A stretch of 64,000 bases of DNA from Halomonas sp. JB37. GTDB lineage: Bacteria; Pseudomonadota; Gammaproteobacteria; Pseudomonadales; Halomonadaceae. The position numbers and the translations under genes were made by a program. Below, one piece after another: positions 18,039-27,448 of the stretch. Under the pieces are notes generated by a model, which ran no database searches, was not told the origin of the DNA, and saw only the letters and a list, made by a program, of their open reading frames with translations. The stretch spans positions 2,480,001-2,544,000 of the forward strand of contig NZ_NRGW01000001.1 in NCBI RefSeq assembly GCF_002332255.1, given 5' to 3'. Positions within the stretch are counted from its first letter, which is position 1, and every line of letters starts with the position of its first letter.

Positions 18039-18062
18039 AGATGTGGTTAGTGGCGCGTTTAC
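18039..18062. repeat. Right terminal inverted repeat of the IS66 element
   Basis: 24 bp ending GTTTAC; the reverse complement matches the left end with one mismatch. Confidence 0.93.
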
Positions 18063-18070
18063 AGATGGCC
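18063..18070. repeat. Right target-site duplication of the IS66 element
   Basis: AGATGGCC directly after the right inverted repeat, the same as 15718-15725. Confidence 0.93.
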
Positions 18071-18762
18071 GTGAAACACGCAATTACATTGCTATAGTGG
18101 CAGCGAACGATGAACTGCTTGCCGCGATAGGCGCTATTAATCAAGCTAAAAAAGTATTTAGCGAACTGCTACAGCGCACGAAAGAAGCTCACCCACAGTC
18201 TCTCAGTGATGCTAAAAACCACCTACCTAAGCGCCACCCGCATGTTGATGCGGTGCTTCAACGCAACGGGCTAGCACGCTTGCATCTTAAGCAAAGTTGG
18301 CGGCAGCTACCTATCGCACAGGCACCTATTTCACGCGTTCGTTTTGCGTGGTATAGCAGCGGCCGTTCCATTAAGCGGCTAACGGTACAAGAAGCGGAAC
18401 ATAAGCTATTACAGCTAGATACCGATGCCTCTCATATCCGCATCCAATTGCGTCAACTAGCGGGCATCCCAAGCGGTGAAATCCTTGCTCAGGTACAAAC
18501 ACAGGCACCGCTGATGCGTGCAAATTTATTTTTTACCGAACCGCTTGCAGATGGACACTCAAGACGAGCATTAAATGCTGCTATGCCCATATTTGTACCC
18601 GATAACAACCAGCGGCTGCCACACATTAATCTGCCTGCGCTACAACCTCCCACGACCCGTACTCGCGCTCGACGGCGTGATGAGAAAATAGAACAGGAAA
18701 TGTTTCTACCGAGCATACGCGTTTATCGCTACCGGTAGTGAAAAGTATATTTACACACGCTT

Positions 18763-19113
18763 TTAAGACTGCTCGCCGCCAGGCACCGTGTCTAATTGCC
18801 ACAATCCATGAGAAAGTAGCGTCTCAGACAGTTCTGCTAAATCATAATGCGTAAAATCATACTCGCTTAACAATGCTTCAAAGCGCTGCTGAAAAATACG
18901 CCCCTGCTCATGCTGTTGCTCTTCCTGCTTCGCGTCCAAGTCATCTTGTTCGAGCGTTGCAAGTGATCTTACCGGCGGCCCCGTAGGAATATCGAAATCA
19001 CTATCGGGGTCATCTAACTGGCGCAATGCTTGCGCAAAAGCATCGTCTAATTCACGAAATTTACGCAGCTTATCGCGCTCATCTAACTGCTTTTGAACCT
19101 TTTGATATTTCAT
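18763..19113 (-). CDS. Hypothetical charged, helical protein, 116 residues
   Basis: I do not recognise this protein. It starts MKYQKVQKQLDERDKLRKF and is rich in Gln, Glu, Asp and Arg; residues 1-40 and 50-95 look like amphipathic helices or coiled coil. The middle has a proline-rich turn (DIPTGPPVRS). There is no signal peptide or membrane segment. It converges on the Tus-family gene with a 24 bp gap. The ribosome site is weak (AAGGTG lies about 13 bases before the ATG), so the start is uncertain. Confidence 0.6.
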   Translation of the reverse strand: MKYQKVQKQLDERDKLRKFRELDDAFAQALRQLDDPDSDFDIPTGPPVRSLATLEQDDLDAKQEEQQHEQGRIFQQRFEALLSEYDFTHYDLAELSETLLSHGLWQLDTVPGGEQS

Positions 19114-19681
19114 CGATGTTTCATTTACACCTTGCTTGAAATGATTGATATGACTACCAACGCAGCATTTTCTCTAAAGCAGATATCAAACACATGAAAC
19201 GATTAGGCAATATTTAATTACCATCTACTTGCCTGGATGACGATATGATCGCCATATTTTCCAAAGCGATAAGAACGACCACTAGCAAAGTACTCTACAG
19301 AAAAGATAAATACAGCTATCGCATACCGCCATATTGCTGTTATTTACCTCATTAATATAGCGTAAATGAGTTACGCCGTAGGGACAAAGACCATGCTTAT
19401 TTTGCATAGTTCAAGCGGTGTCAAAAACAGTTCAGACCCAGTCATTACTCGCACCGGCTGTGTGCCTTAGCATGCCATAGATCACTCGTGCACAAAGCAA
19501 CAAAGCCTTCGGCGCTCCCCAAGAGCCTTACGGGAGAACATTCTGCATAGAGACTGACAAGCAGCTACTTGAGGTACAGGCAGCATAGCTGGCCCTGAGC
19601 CATACGTGCTGGATGCAGACAGTTAACACGCGATTAAGATAAGTCTTACGAGGTTGAAGCATAAACATGCATGTTGCCAAT
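19114..19681. other. Gene-free stretch of about 570 bases
   Basis: No convincing gene or RNA is visible on either strand. Frames are short and broken by stops. On the minus strand around 19430-19560 a frame interrupted by stops reads like the far end of a transposase (GAPKALLLCARVIYGMLRH), which might be an IS relic, but the resemblance is weak. It lies between the two hypothetical/regulatory genes flanking the IS66 site. Confidence 0.4.
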
Positions 19682-19713
19682 AAAAAACCGGCATTTCTAT
19701 AAAGAAATGCCGG
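19682..19713 (-). terminator. Rho-independent terminator of mvaT
   Basis: Perfect 11-bp stem CCGGCATTTCT (19688-19698) with AGAAATGCCGG (19703-19713), loop ATAA, and on the minus strand a T6 run (19687-19682). Confidence 0.92.
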
Positions 19714-19725
19714 TGACTAAATAAC

Positions 19726-20103
19726 TTAGTCTTCCATGCGTACCAGCCAAGATTCAACGGCTTCATCGCCATGCTCATCTTTCCAGCTACGCAGACCTTT
19801 ATGATTGCCGCCACGCGTTTCGATCACTTCGCCCGTTTTAGGGTTTTTATAAATTTTAAGACGACGCTTGCGACGCGCATTGCCACTTGCGGTGACTTTA
19901 GCACCACTACGTTGCTCAGCAGCAGGATCTAATAATGCAATAACGTCGCCAGGACGCTTCCCAAATTCTGTCATCAGAGCTTCAAGTTTAGCTTTGAACT
20001 CTAATTCGCTTTTTAGCCGCTGATCACCCTCTAGACGCTGAAGGTCTTCTTGCAGCTGTTTTAGCTGTTGTTCTTTTTGAATATATTCGTTAAGTAATGA
20101 CAT
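19726..20103 (-). CDS. mvaT: MvaT/MvaU-family H-NS-like xenogeneic silencer
   Basis: Nucleoid protein of 125 residues that coats AT-rich DNA. The ATG at 20103 has AAGGA six bases upstream; the frame is open 31 codons further but that part is the repeat-containing leader. The N-terminus MSLLNEYIQKEQQLKQL is the MvaT oligomerisation coiled coil, close to Pseudomonas MSLINEYRATEEAIKEL. The C-terminus KIYKNPKTGEVIETRGG with NHKGLRSWK and AVESWL is the MvaT DNA-binding domain, with the RGGN loop that inserts into the minor groove. It is the likely silencer of the AT-rich pil region and mobile DNA. It is transcribed alone, from a leader holding a tandem repeat. Confidence 0.93.
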   Translation of the reverse strand: MSLLNEYIQKEQQLKQLQEDLQRLEGDQRLKSELEFKAKLEALMTEFGKRPGDVIALLDPAAEQRSGAKVTASGNARRKRRLKIYKNPKTGEVIETRGGNHKGLRSWKDEHGDEAVESWLVRMED

Positions 20104-20124
20104 CGGGGTTCCTTTAGTATCATA

Positions 20125-20162
20125 TCCAACTGAACAGGGTCCAACTGAACAGGGTCCAACTG
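20125..20162. repeat. 15-bp tandem repeat in the mvaT leader
   Basis: TCCAACTGAACAGGG occurs at 20125-20139 and 20140-20154, with a third partial copy TCCAACTG at 20155-20162. It lies 20-60 bp upstream of the mvaT start, within the probable leader or promoter. Confidence 0.85.
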
Positions 20163-20366
20163 GCTTAGGTGCAGACTTTACAACACTGGCACCCACTAGT
20201 TCAGAATGCTAGGACATTATTCCTGTAAATCAGGTAACTGACAACAGTCTAGTTGATTTTTACTCAATTACTATTCGTTTTTAAAACTTATAGCATTTTA
20301 ATCAGCTTGAACCCTAACCAGCTTCAATCAATATGAAAGCCCGACTATTCATCTATTACAAACACA

Positions 20367-20390
20367 AGCGCCGCCCTAATGGGCGGCGCT
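20367..20390 (-). terminator. Probable terminator of rpsA
   Basis: Perfect 10-bp stem AGCGCCGCCC (20367-20376) with GGGCGGCGCT (20381-20390) and a four-base loop. On the minus strand it is followed by TGTGTTTGT, an imperfect U tract. Confidence 0.75.
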
Positions 20391-20416
20391 TTTACAAACC
20401 AATAACTAATATACTA

Positions 20417-22096
20417 TTAGTCTTGGCCCATTTGCTGCTTGATTAGATCACCGATAGTGGTCGGACCACCTGCAGCTTCCGGCTCTTGATCACGCAGTTT
20501 CTTAAGGTTCTGACGCGTATCGTCTTGATCTTTCGCTTTAACCGACAGATTAATCTGACGGCTCTTACGATCAACGCTAACAATACGTGCTTCGACGCTG
20601 TCACCTTCATTCAATACATTACGCGCATCTTCAACGCGATCAGCACTGATTTCAGAAGCCTTCAGCACAGCAATAACATCAGTCGCCAGCTCAACCTGAG
20701 CTTCTTTAGCATCAACTTCAATGACGCGACCGGTTACGATGCTGCCCTTATCGTTAACTGACAGGTACTCAGCAACGGGGTCGGAATCCATCTGCTTGAT
20801 ACCCAGCGAGATACGCTCGCGCTCTGGATCAATAGACAGAATAACGGCTTCAGCTTCGTCGCCTTTCTTAAAGCTGCGTACGGCTTCTTCGCCAGTATCA
20901 GTCCAAGAAATATCAGACAGGTGAACCAAGCCGTCGATACCACCTTCAAGGCCGATGAAGATACCGAAGTCAGTGATTGACTTGATGGTACCTGAAACAC
21001 GGTCGCCCTTGTTGTAATCAGTGTTGAAAGTTTCCCATGGGTTAGCAGTACACTGCTTGATACCCAGAGAAATACGACGACGCTCTTCGTCGATATCCAA
21101 CACCATGACGTCAACATCATCGCCCACTTGAACGACTTTAGACGGATGGATGTTTTTGTTAGTCCAGTCCATTTCAGAAACGTGAACTAAACCTTCAACG
21201 CCTTCTTCCAGTTCAGCAAAGCAGCCGTAGTCAGTCAAATTAGTGACGACCGCGTGCACTTTCATGCTTTCCGGATAACGCTCTTTGATATTGACCCACG
21301 GATCTTCGCCCAACTGCTTCAGACCCAGTGAAACGCGATTACGCTCACGGTCAAACTTCAGAACTTTGACGTTGATCTCGTCGCCAACAGCAACGATTTC
21401 AGACGGATGCTTAATACGCTTCCACGCCATGTCAGTAATGTGCAGCAGGCCGTCAACACCACCCAGGTCTACGAAAGCGCCGTAGTCTGTCAGGTTTTTA
21501 ACGATACCTTTAATCTGCTGGCCTTCTTGCAGAGTGGCCAGAAGCGCTTCGCGCTCTGCACTGTTCTCTGCTTCCAAAACCGCACGACGAGATACAACAA
21601 CGTTGTTACGTTTCGGATCGAGCTTGATGACTTTAAAGTCTAGCTCTTTATTTTCCAGGTGCGCAGTATCGCGAACTGGACGAACGTCAACCAACGAACC
21701 CGGCAAGAAGGCACGGATAGAGTCAACTTCGACCGTAAAGCCGCCTTTAACCTTACCGTTAATGACGCCCTTGATGATTTCGTCTTTCTCGAAGGCTGCT
21801 TCCAGAATCTTCCAAGCTTCTGCACGCTTGGCTTTTTCACGGGACAGACGCGTCTCACCGAAACCATCTTCAACGGCTTCAAGTGCAACGTGTACGTCGT
21901 CACCGATAGCGATGTTCAGATTACCGTGTTCATCGCGGAACTGTGATGCAGGGATCTGACCTTCAGATTTCAGACCAGCGTTGACAGTAACCCAGTCACC
22001 GTCAATGTCGACAACTTGAGCGGCGACAATAGCGCCTGGCTCCATGTTGATGTCGTTAAGAGACTGTTCAAACAGCTCAGCAAAGCTTTCGCTCAT
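20417..22096 (-). CDS. rpsA: 30S ribosomal protein S1
   Basis: RNA-binding ribosomal protein of 559 residues (557 in E. coli), needed to recruit most mRNAs to the 30S subunit. Six S1 (OB-fold) repeats are visible. The first two ribosome-binding ones include [21 protein letters not shown] and [18 protein letters not shown]. The later repeats contain the [20 protein letters not shown] type of motif ([30 protein letters not shown]). It follows cmk, the conserved order. A 183 bp leader with small hairpins precedes it and may carry autoregulation. AGGA precedes the ATG. Confidence 0.97.
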   Translation of the reverse strand: MSESFAELFEQSLNDINMEPGAIVAAQVVDIDGDWVTVNAGLKSEGQIPASQFRDEHGNLNIAIGDDVHVALEAVEDGFGETRLSREKAKRAEAWKILEAAFEKDEIIKGVINGKVKGGFTVEVDSIRAFLPGSLVDVRPVRDTAHLENKELDFKVIKLDPKRNNVVVSRRAVLEAENSAEREALLATLQEGQQIKGIVKNLTDYGAFVDLGGVDGLLHITDMAWKRIKHPSEIVAVGDEINVKVLKFDRERNRVSLGLKQLGEDPWVNIKERYPESMKVHAVVTNLTDYGCFAELEEGVEGLVHVSEMDWTNKNIHPSKVVQVGDDVDVMVLDIDEERRRISLGIKQCTANPWETFNTDYNKGDRVSGTIKSITDFGIFIGLEGGIDGLVHLSDISWTDTGEEAVRSFKKGDEAEAVILSIDPERERISLGIKQMDSDPVAEYLSVNDKGSIVTGRVIEVDAKEAQVELATDVIAVLKASEISADRVEDARNVLNEGDSVEARIVSVDRKSRQINLSVKAKDQDDTRQNLKKLRDQEPEAAGGPTTIGDLIKQQMGQD

Positions 22097-22279
22097 GGTG
22101 TTCCTACGTAATTACGTTGTTGAGGCATAAATGCCTTCTCCGCACCACCAGCAAGTGCGGGCCTAATGTCACTCAGCCTTCGGGGGTGTTAACGCTGGTT
22201 AGACCTGACCGGGCTCACCGATGTGAGTTTAGTGCCCTGCCACGTCGTGACACCTATCCAAAAGCGCCGCAAGGGAGAA
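22097..22279 (-). promoter_or_regulatory. rpsA leader region, 183 bp
   Basis: The cmk-rpsA spacer holds a 6-bp hairpin AGGCAT/ATGCCT (22123-22136) and the palindrome ACGTAATTACGT (22106-22117) directly before the ribosome site. S1 represses its own translation through the leader in E. coli, so this is a candidate regulatory RNA. No established motif was recognised. Confidence 0.4.
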
Positions 22280-22969
22280 TCACACGCCGCTTACAAGCCC
22301 ACGCTGGGTTAGCAGTTCGGTCAGTCGATCAACCACTTCCGGTATGCTCAGACGCGTGGTATCAAGCGTTATGGCATCATCTGCCGGCTTGAGAGGTGCC
22401 ACGCTGCGCTGCATATCACGTGCATCGCGTGCCTGAATCTCCTTTAAAAGACTCGGAAGACTAGCATCCACCCCGGCTTCCTGCAACTGCAGATAGCGCC
22501 GGCGAGCGCGTTCGTCGGCGCTCGCCGTTAAAAAAATCTTCAACGGGGCATCAGGAAAGACCACCGTACCCATATCGCGACCGTCCGCCACAAGCCCCGG
22601 TGCTTGACAAAAATCACGCTGACGTTGCAATAGAGCTTGGCGCACTAATGGCAAAGCGGCCACCTGCGAAGCACGCTCACCGGCGTCTTCTGTGCGAATG
22701 GCTTGGCCGACATCATCACCTTCAAGCATTGTTCGCGGCCGGCCACCCTCAATCGGGAACGCAACATCCAACTGCTCAGCTAAACGCGCTAAAGCAATCT
22801 CATCGTCTACGGCCACATCATGATTAATGGCCGCCTGCGCCGTTAGCCGATAAAGCGCACCGCTATCTAGCAGATGCCAGCCCAATCTCTCTGCTACTAA
22901 ACAGCTGATAGTGCCTTTACCGGCACCGCCGGGGCCATCAATTGTCAGAACGGGGACACGGTCATTCAT
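22280..22969 (-). CDS. cmk: Cytidylate kinase
   Basis: Phosphorylates CMP and dCMP with ATP. The 229-residue protein has the P-loop GPGGAGKGT at residues 12-20, then LLDSGALYR for CMP binding and [21 protein letters not shown], with [16 protein letters not shown] near the lid. GGAGG lies before the ATG. The start overlaps the end of the tyrA/aroA gene by eight bases, so it is coupled to it. The aroA-cmk-rpsA order is widely conserved. Confidence 0.96.
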   Translation of the reverse strand: MNDRVPVLTIDGPGGAGKGTISCLVAERLGWHLLDSGALYRLTAQAAINHDVAVDDEIALARLAEQLDVAFPIEGGRPRTMLEGDDVGQAIRTEDAGERASQVAALPLVRQALLQRQRDFCQAPGLVADGRDMGTVVFPDAPLKIFLTASADERARRRYLQLQEAGVDASLPSLLKEIQARDARDMQRSVAPLKPADDAITLDTTRLSIPEVVDRLTELLTQRGLVSGV

Positions 22970-25250
22970 GCGCGCCCTCCACGCTGATGCCCATGCCTAT
23001 ACGCGCGGCTAACTCAACAAAATCCGGGAAAGAGGTGGCCACGTTGGCACAGTCTTCAATGACAATGTCATCACCAGCGCGCAGCGAAGCGATCGCAAAG
23101 GCCATAGCAATACGATGATCACCCAGGCTATCAATACGTCCACCGCCATAGCTAGCGACCTGCGCATTACCATTACCGGTAATATCAATGCCGTCTTCTA
23201 CCACGGCGTGCTGAACGCCCAGAGTAGCAAGGCCATCCGCCATTGCCTGAATACGATCTGATTCTTTAACGCGCAGCTCTTCTGCACCTCTAAGCCGCGT
23301 TATGCCCTCTGCATTTGCAGCGGCAATAAACAGCGCAGGAAATTCGTCAATCGCCAGCGGCACTTGATCAACGGGGATATCGATTCCCTTTAGCGGTGCA
23401 TAGCGGATACGTATATCTGCCACCGGCTCACCGCCCACTTCGCGCTCGTTCTCTAGCAGCAAATTAGCGCCCATTAAGGTAAGGATATTAATCACGCCTA
23501 TGCGCGTTGGATTGATCCCCACGTGCTCAAGGGTAATATCAGCCTCTGGCGTAATCGCCGCCGCGACTAAGAAAAACGTCGCCGAAGAGATATCCGATGG
23601 CACATCAATAGGGCCTGCGGACAGCTTGCCACCACCCTGAAGCCAGCACGTATCGCCATCACGTGAAACCGCATAGCCGAAACCGTTAAGCATGCGCTCA
23701 GTGTGATCACGCGTGGGGGCAGGCTCACGCACCCGCGTTTCGCCCTGTGCGTACAATCCGGCTAATAATAGGCAAGACTTGACCTGCGCACTGGCCATAG
23801 GCATATCGTAATGAATGCCTTTCAACGCAGCGGCACCGTGAATTTTGAGCGGCGGACGTCCGCCCTCAGCGGTATCGATCGTCGCTCCCATTAGGCGCAG
23901 CGGATCGGCTACGCGCCCCATCGGCCGCTTAGTTAGCGATTCATCGCCGGTTAGCTCGCTGTCGAATGCCTGACCGGCAAGCAGACCAGAAAACAGTCGC
24001 ATAGCGGTGCCGGAATTACCCACGTAGAGCGGCCCAGCAGGCGCCTTGAGACCGTGAAGACCTACGCCATGGATAGTGACTCTCCCCTGATGCGGCCCCT
24101 CAATCGCCACGCCCATTTCACGAAATGCCTGCAGCGTCGCTAAGCTGTCTTCGCCCTCTAAAAAGCCTTTAACTTCCGTTACACCTTCCGCCAGCGCACC
24201 CAGCATTATAGAGCGATGAGACATAGACTTATCGCCCGGCACGCGCAAATGCCCTTTTGCTTGGCCGCCTGGCCGCACACGGTAGGTCACCTTACCTTGT
24301 GGTTGCATATGATATTCCGCCTGATAGCTGGTTTTATTCAATAAAGAGTCGAAATAGCGCCGGGCATGGCTGGCGCGATCAAAGGTGGCAATCAGCGCAT
24401 CGCTATCACCGGCCTCTACCGCATGACGAAGGCGCCCAAGCCCTGCTTCAAAATCATCTAGCGATGCCAATACCGCATGTTTATTGGCGATAAAAATGTC
24501 TCGCCACATCACCGGATCGCTACCCGCAATTCGCGTAAAATCACGAAAGCCACCCGCCGCATAGCGAAAAATATCGAGTCGCTCATCCTGACGAGCAAGC
24601 GTATCAACTAGCGAAAATGCCAATAAATGCGGCAAGTGGCTGGTTCGCGCCAATACCTGGTCATGGCGTTCAACGTCCATCTCCAACACCTCGGCACCGC
24701 AGTCTTGCCATAGCCTGCGAACCCGATCCAAAGCATTGCGGTCGACGTCGGGCTCTGGCGTCAGGATCACTTTATGATCCACATATAGCTGTGGATTAGC
24801 GGCTGCCACACCGCTTTTTTCCGAGCCTGCAATCGGATGCCCTAACACCAAGTTAGTCGGCACTCTGCCAAACACACGCTGCGCGCAGGCCCGAATGGTT
24901 GCTTTAGTACTGCCGACATCCGTCATAACGACATTCGGGGCAGCACTTGGCAGCGCATCGGCCAGGTTAGCCATAACGCTCTCCATGGCCAGTACCGGCA
25001 CTGCCAGCACAATCATAGAGGCCCCTTCCACCTGCTCAGCAAGGCAAGTGCCACCTGAATCGATCAAGCCCATTTCAATCCCGCGAGCGATCTCATGCTC
25101 GTCAGGATCGCAGGCAACTATCTGCCCCTGAAAGCCCGCCACGCGAAGTGCGGATGCCAATGAACCGCCAATTAACCCTAAGCCAACAATTAACAGCCGC
25201 GACTCATGTGAGGCAGACTGACGGAGATGTTCCGGTACCATCAATGTCAC
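22962..25250 (-). CDS. Fused prephenate dehydrogenase and 3-phosphoshikimate 1-carboxyvinyltransferase (TyrA-AroA)
   Basis: A 762-residue bifunctional protein. Residues about 18-300 are the TyrA-type (arogenate/prephenate) dehydrogenase, with the NAD-binding [14 protein letters not shown] and the catalytic His in [11 protein letters not shown]. Residues about 320-755 are EPSP synthase (AroA), with [43 protein letters not shown] and [11 protein letters not shown]. It therefore acts at the end of the shikimate pathway and in tyrosine synthesis. The GTG at 25250 overlaps the pheA stop as GTGA; an ATG three codons later is an alternative. The same fusion is known in Pseudomonas. Confidence 0.95.
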   Translation of the reverse strand: MTLMVPEHLRQSASHESRLLIVGLGLIGGSLASALRVAGFQGQIVACDPDEHEIARGIEMGLIDSGGTCLAEQVEGASMIVLAVPVLAMESVMANLADALPSAAPNVVMTDVGSTKATIRACAQRVFGRVPTNLVLGHPIAGSEKSGVAAANPQLYVDHKVILTPEPDVDRNALDRVRRLWQDCGAEVLEMDVERHDQVLARTSHLPHLLAFSLVDTLARQDERLDIFRYAAGGFRDFTRIAGSDPVMWRDIFIANKHAVLASLDDFEAGLGRLRHAVEAGDSDALIATFDRASHARRYFDSLLNKTSYQAEYHMQPQGKVTYRVRPGGQAKGHLRVPGDKSMSHRSIMLGALAEGVTEVKGFLEGEDSLATLQAFREMGVAIEGPHQGRVTIHGVGLHGLKAPAGPLYVGNSGTAMRLFSGLLAGQAFDSELTGDESLTKRPMGRVADPLRLMGATIDTAEGGRPPLKIHGAAALKGIHYDMPMASAQVKSCLLLAGLYAQGETRVREPAPTRDHTERMLNGFGYAVSRDGDTCWLQGGGKLSAGPIDVPSDISSATFFLVAAAITPEADITLEHVGINPTRIGVINILTLMGANLLLENEREVGGEPVADIRIRYAPLKGIDIPVDQVPLAIDEFPALFIAAANAEGITRLRGAEELRVKESDRIQAMADGLATLGVQHAVVEDGIDITGNGNAQVASYGGGRIDSLGDHRIAMAFAIASLRAGDDIVIEDCANVATSFPDFVELAARIGMGISVEGAHE

Positions 25251-26338
25251 AGCACGCCTATGGGATAAGAACCTAGCACCCGCAAGTCAGCCGCGCGAAG
25301 CCGTACTTCTTCAAGCACCGCGGCAACACGCGGCTCATCACGATGGCCTTTAAAATCAATGAAAAAGACGTAATTCCAAACACCAGTACGCGAAGGACGC
25401 GTTTCAAGGCGGGTTAAGTCAATTTGATGGCGATGGAACGGCTCTAGCAGCGCGTGCAACGTACCCGGCTGGTTGCGCATAGCGACCACAATGGAGGTCT
25501 TGTCCTCGCCAGCCATCGGCACATCCTGATTACCAATAATCAAAAAACGCGTGGAGTTATCAGGGCGGTCTTCAATCTTCTCGGCGATGTGCTCTAGGCC
25601 ATAAAGCTTCGCCGCCATATCGCCAGCAATCGCCGCGCTGTGCCACTCGGTTTTCACCAGTTTTGCCGCTTCGGCATTAGAAGACACCGGCACACGCTCA
25701 GCATGAGGATAGTGGGCATCCAGCCATTTACGGCACTGGCCGAATGACTGCGGGTGTGAATAAATGCGCGAGACTTTGTCACGGCGGGTCGTTTCACTGA
25801 CCAGCAAATGATGATGAATACGCAGCACCACCTCACCACAAATTTTGATCGAAGAGTCCATAAAGGTATCAAGGGTGTGGTTAACCACACCTTCAGTGGA
25901 ATTCTCCACGGGCACAACGCCATAATGAACGGCGCCCGCCTCTACCTCGCGAAACACCTCATCGATAGCCGCCATTGGCAGGCTAACGGCGCTTTCACCA
26001 AAGTGCTTAAGCGCCGCCTGCTGTGTAAACGTACCCTCAGGACCTAAATACGCCACTTTTACCGGCTGTTCTAATGCCAAACAGGCCGACATAATTTCGC
26101 GAAACAGACGCGCCATTTCTTCGGAATCGAGCGGCCCTTTGTTCAAAGCCATAATGCGGCGCAGCACCTGAGCCTCACGCTCAGGGCGATAAAATACCGC
26201 GTCCTTGTCTTCAGCCAGCTTAACGTTGGCTACCTGCTGAGCGCAGCTAGCACGCTCGCTGATCAGCGTTAGAATCTCGCTATCAAGCTGATCGATACGC
26301 TGGCGAAACTCGTCTAAGTTGATCGACGAATTGGACAT
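25247..26338 (-). CDS. pheA: Bifunctional chorismate mutase / prephenate dehydratase (P-protein)
   Basis: Makes prephenate from chorismate and then phenylpyruvate for phenylalanine. Residues 1-90 are an AroQ-type helical chorismate mutase (FRQRIDQLDSEILTLISERA, YRPEREAQVLRRI). Residues about 95-270 are the dehydratase (VAYLGPEGTFTQQAA, VPVENSTEGVVNHTLD, and the catalytic TR in DNSTRFLIIG). The C-terminal ACT domain (SIVVAMRNQPGTLHALLEPF, with LTRLETRPSR) binds Phe for feedback control. It starts seven bases after serC and ends overlapping the tyrA/aroA start. 363 residues, normal for the family. Confidence 0.97.
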   Translation of the reverse strand: MSNSSINLDEFRQRIDQLDSEILTLISERASCAQQVANVKLAEDKDAVFYRPEREAQVLRRIMALNKGPLDSEEMARLFREIMSACLALEQPVKVAYLGPEGTFTQQAALKHFGESAVSLPMAAIDEVFREVEAGAVHYGVVPVENSTEGVVNHTLDTFMDSSIKICGEVVLRIHHHLLVSETTRRDKVSRIYSHPQSFGQCRKWLDAHYPHAERVPVSSNAEAAKLVKTEWHSAAIAGDMAAKLYGLEHIAEKIEDRPDNSTRFLIIGNQDVPMAGEDKTSIVVAMRNQPGTLHALLEPFHRHQIDLTRLETRPSRTGVWNYVFFIDFKGHRDEPRVAAVLEEVRLRAADLRVLGSYPIGVL

Positions 26339-26344
26339 GGTGAT

Positions 26345-27448
26345 TTAGCCCCTTGTTTGTTCAAAATCAGCCATAAATGCAGTTAATGCATCTACCGCAG
26401 ATTCAGGCACCGCGTTATACAGGCTGGCACGCATACCACCGACGCTACGGTGGCCTTTTAAATTCAGCAGACCTGCGGTATCGGCTTGTTGTAAGAATGT
26501 TTTATCCAGCGCCGCATCGGCCAATACAAAAGGCACGTTCATCCGCGAACGGTTGACCTTAGCAATGGGATTGCTATAAAAATCGCTGGCGTCAATCGCA
26601 GCATACAGTTTGTCGGCTTTACGCTGGTTAATAGCGTCCATAGCGGCCAAACCGCCAACATCATCTTTAAGCCACTGAAAGACTAAACCGGCCAAGTACC
26701 ATGCGTAGGTCGGCGGGGTATTCACCATCGACCCTGCTTCAGCCAGCATTTTATAGTCAAACAGAGAGGGAATATTCGCCTGCGCCTGGCCTAACAGATC
26801 GTCACGAACGACCGCGAGCGTTAATCCGGCAGGACCAATATTTTTCTGTGCCCCGGCATAGATAACGCCAAACTCGCTAACGTCGATGGGCCCCGAAAGA
26901 ATATTCGACGACATATCGCAGACCAATGGCACATGACAACCATCAGCCCGCTGCGTGTCAGGCGTATAGTCAAACTCCAGGCCACCAATTGTTTCGTTAG
27001 AGGTGTAATGCAGATAGCCAGCGTCGCCACTCAGTTTGATGCTATCACGTGCGGGCACCGCGGTATGGCCATTGGGCTCACTGCTGGCCGACACATGGCA
27101 GTCAAAGCCAAGGCGCTTAGCCTCAGAAAGCGCTTTTTTGCCCCAGATACCCGTCTGAATAAAGTTGGCGCTACCGCCCTGACCCAGCAAGTTCATCGGC
27201 AGCATGGCAAACTGCATGCTAGCGCCACCTTGCAAAAACAGTACTTTATAGTTATCGGGCACGTTCAGCAGCTGACGAAAATCGGCCTCAGCACGCTCTG
27301 CAATGGCAATAAACTCATCGCTGCGGTGGCTCATTTCCATAACAGAAAGGCCACGACCTTGGTAATCCAGCAGCTCTTCACGCGCCCGTTCAAGCACGGC
27401 TACTGGCAGGGCCGCGGGCCCTGCGCAGAAATTATAATGACGTGTCAT
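26345..27448 (-). CDS. serC: Phosphoserine aminotransferase
   Basis: PLP enzyme of serine and pyridoxal synthesis, transferring an amino group from glutamate to 3-phosphohydroxypyruvate. The start is the ATG at 27448 ([15 protein letters not shown]), giving 367 residues; the 46 codons open upstream lie inside gyrA. The PLP lysine is Lys202 in [13 protein letters not shown]. Other signatures are [21 protein letters not shown] and the C-terminal [16 protein letters not shown]. It overlaps the end of gyrA by 17 bases and precedes pheA, the gyrA-serC-pheA order seen in Pseudomonas. Confidence 0.96.
   Translation of the reverse strand: MTRHYNFCAGPAALPVAVLERAREELLDYQGRGLSVMEMSHRSDEFIAIAERAEADFRQLLNVPDNYKVLFLQGGASMQFAMLPMNLLGQGGSANFIQTGIWGKKALSEAKRLGFDCHVSASSEPNGHTAVPARDSIKLSGDAGYLHYTSNETIGGLEFDYTPDTQRADGCHVPLVCDMSSNILSGPIDVSEFGVIYAGAQKNIGPAGLTLAVVRDDLLGQAQANIPSLFDYKMLAEAGSMVNTPPTYAWYLAGLVFQWLKDDVGGLAAMDAINQRKADKLYAAIDASDFYSNPIAKVNRSRMNVPFVLADAALDKTFLQQADTAGLLNLKGHRSVGGMRASLYNAVPESAVDALTAFMADFEQTRG

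Larger units (their letters stand above)
15726..18062 (-). mobile_element. Complete IS66-family insertion sequence, 2337 bp
   Basis: Bounded by 24-bp terminal inverted repeats at 15726-15749 and 18039-18062; both begin GTAA and share CGCGCCACTAACCACATCT, with one mismatch at position 5. An 8-bp duplication AGATGGCC flanks it. It carries the three-gene tnpA-tnpB-tnpC set on the minus strand, all apparently intact, with tnpA and tnpB overlapping by ATGA. The perfect duplication and in-frame host gene point to recent insertion. Confidence 0.95.
15506..18738 (+). pseudogene. tus: Tus-family DNA replication terminus site-binding protein, interrupted by IS66
   Basis: The gene is split into 15506-15725 and 18071-18738 by an IS66-family element. 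Removing the element and one copy of the 8-bp duplication restores a single frame of 295 residues without stops; E. coli Tus has 309. By eye the halves align with Tus along their length: an N-terminal helical part (LLKLEQQFDYLLATIDTAA), a middle block (SRVRFAWYSSGRSIKRLT against TLRFGWANKHIIKNL), and a C-terminus (MPIFVPDNNQRLP, then FLPSIRVYRY, against IIPRLHLYV). Tus binds Ter sites and stops replication forks in one direction. As it stands only an 81-residue N-terminal piece and a possible 231-residue C-terminal piece could be made, so function is presumably lost. It lies 46 bp after yacG. Confidence 0.8.

Noticed and set aside
22097-22279. A known riboswitch in the rpsA leader.
   Set aside because: The small hairpins do not match any riboswitch I can recognise; listed only as a leader.
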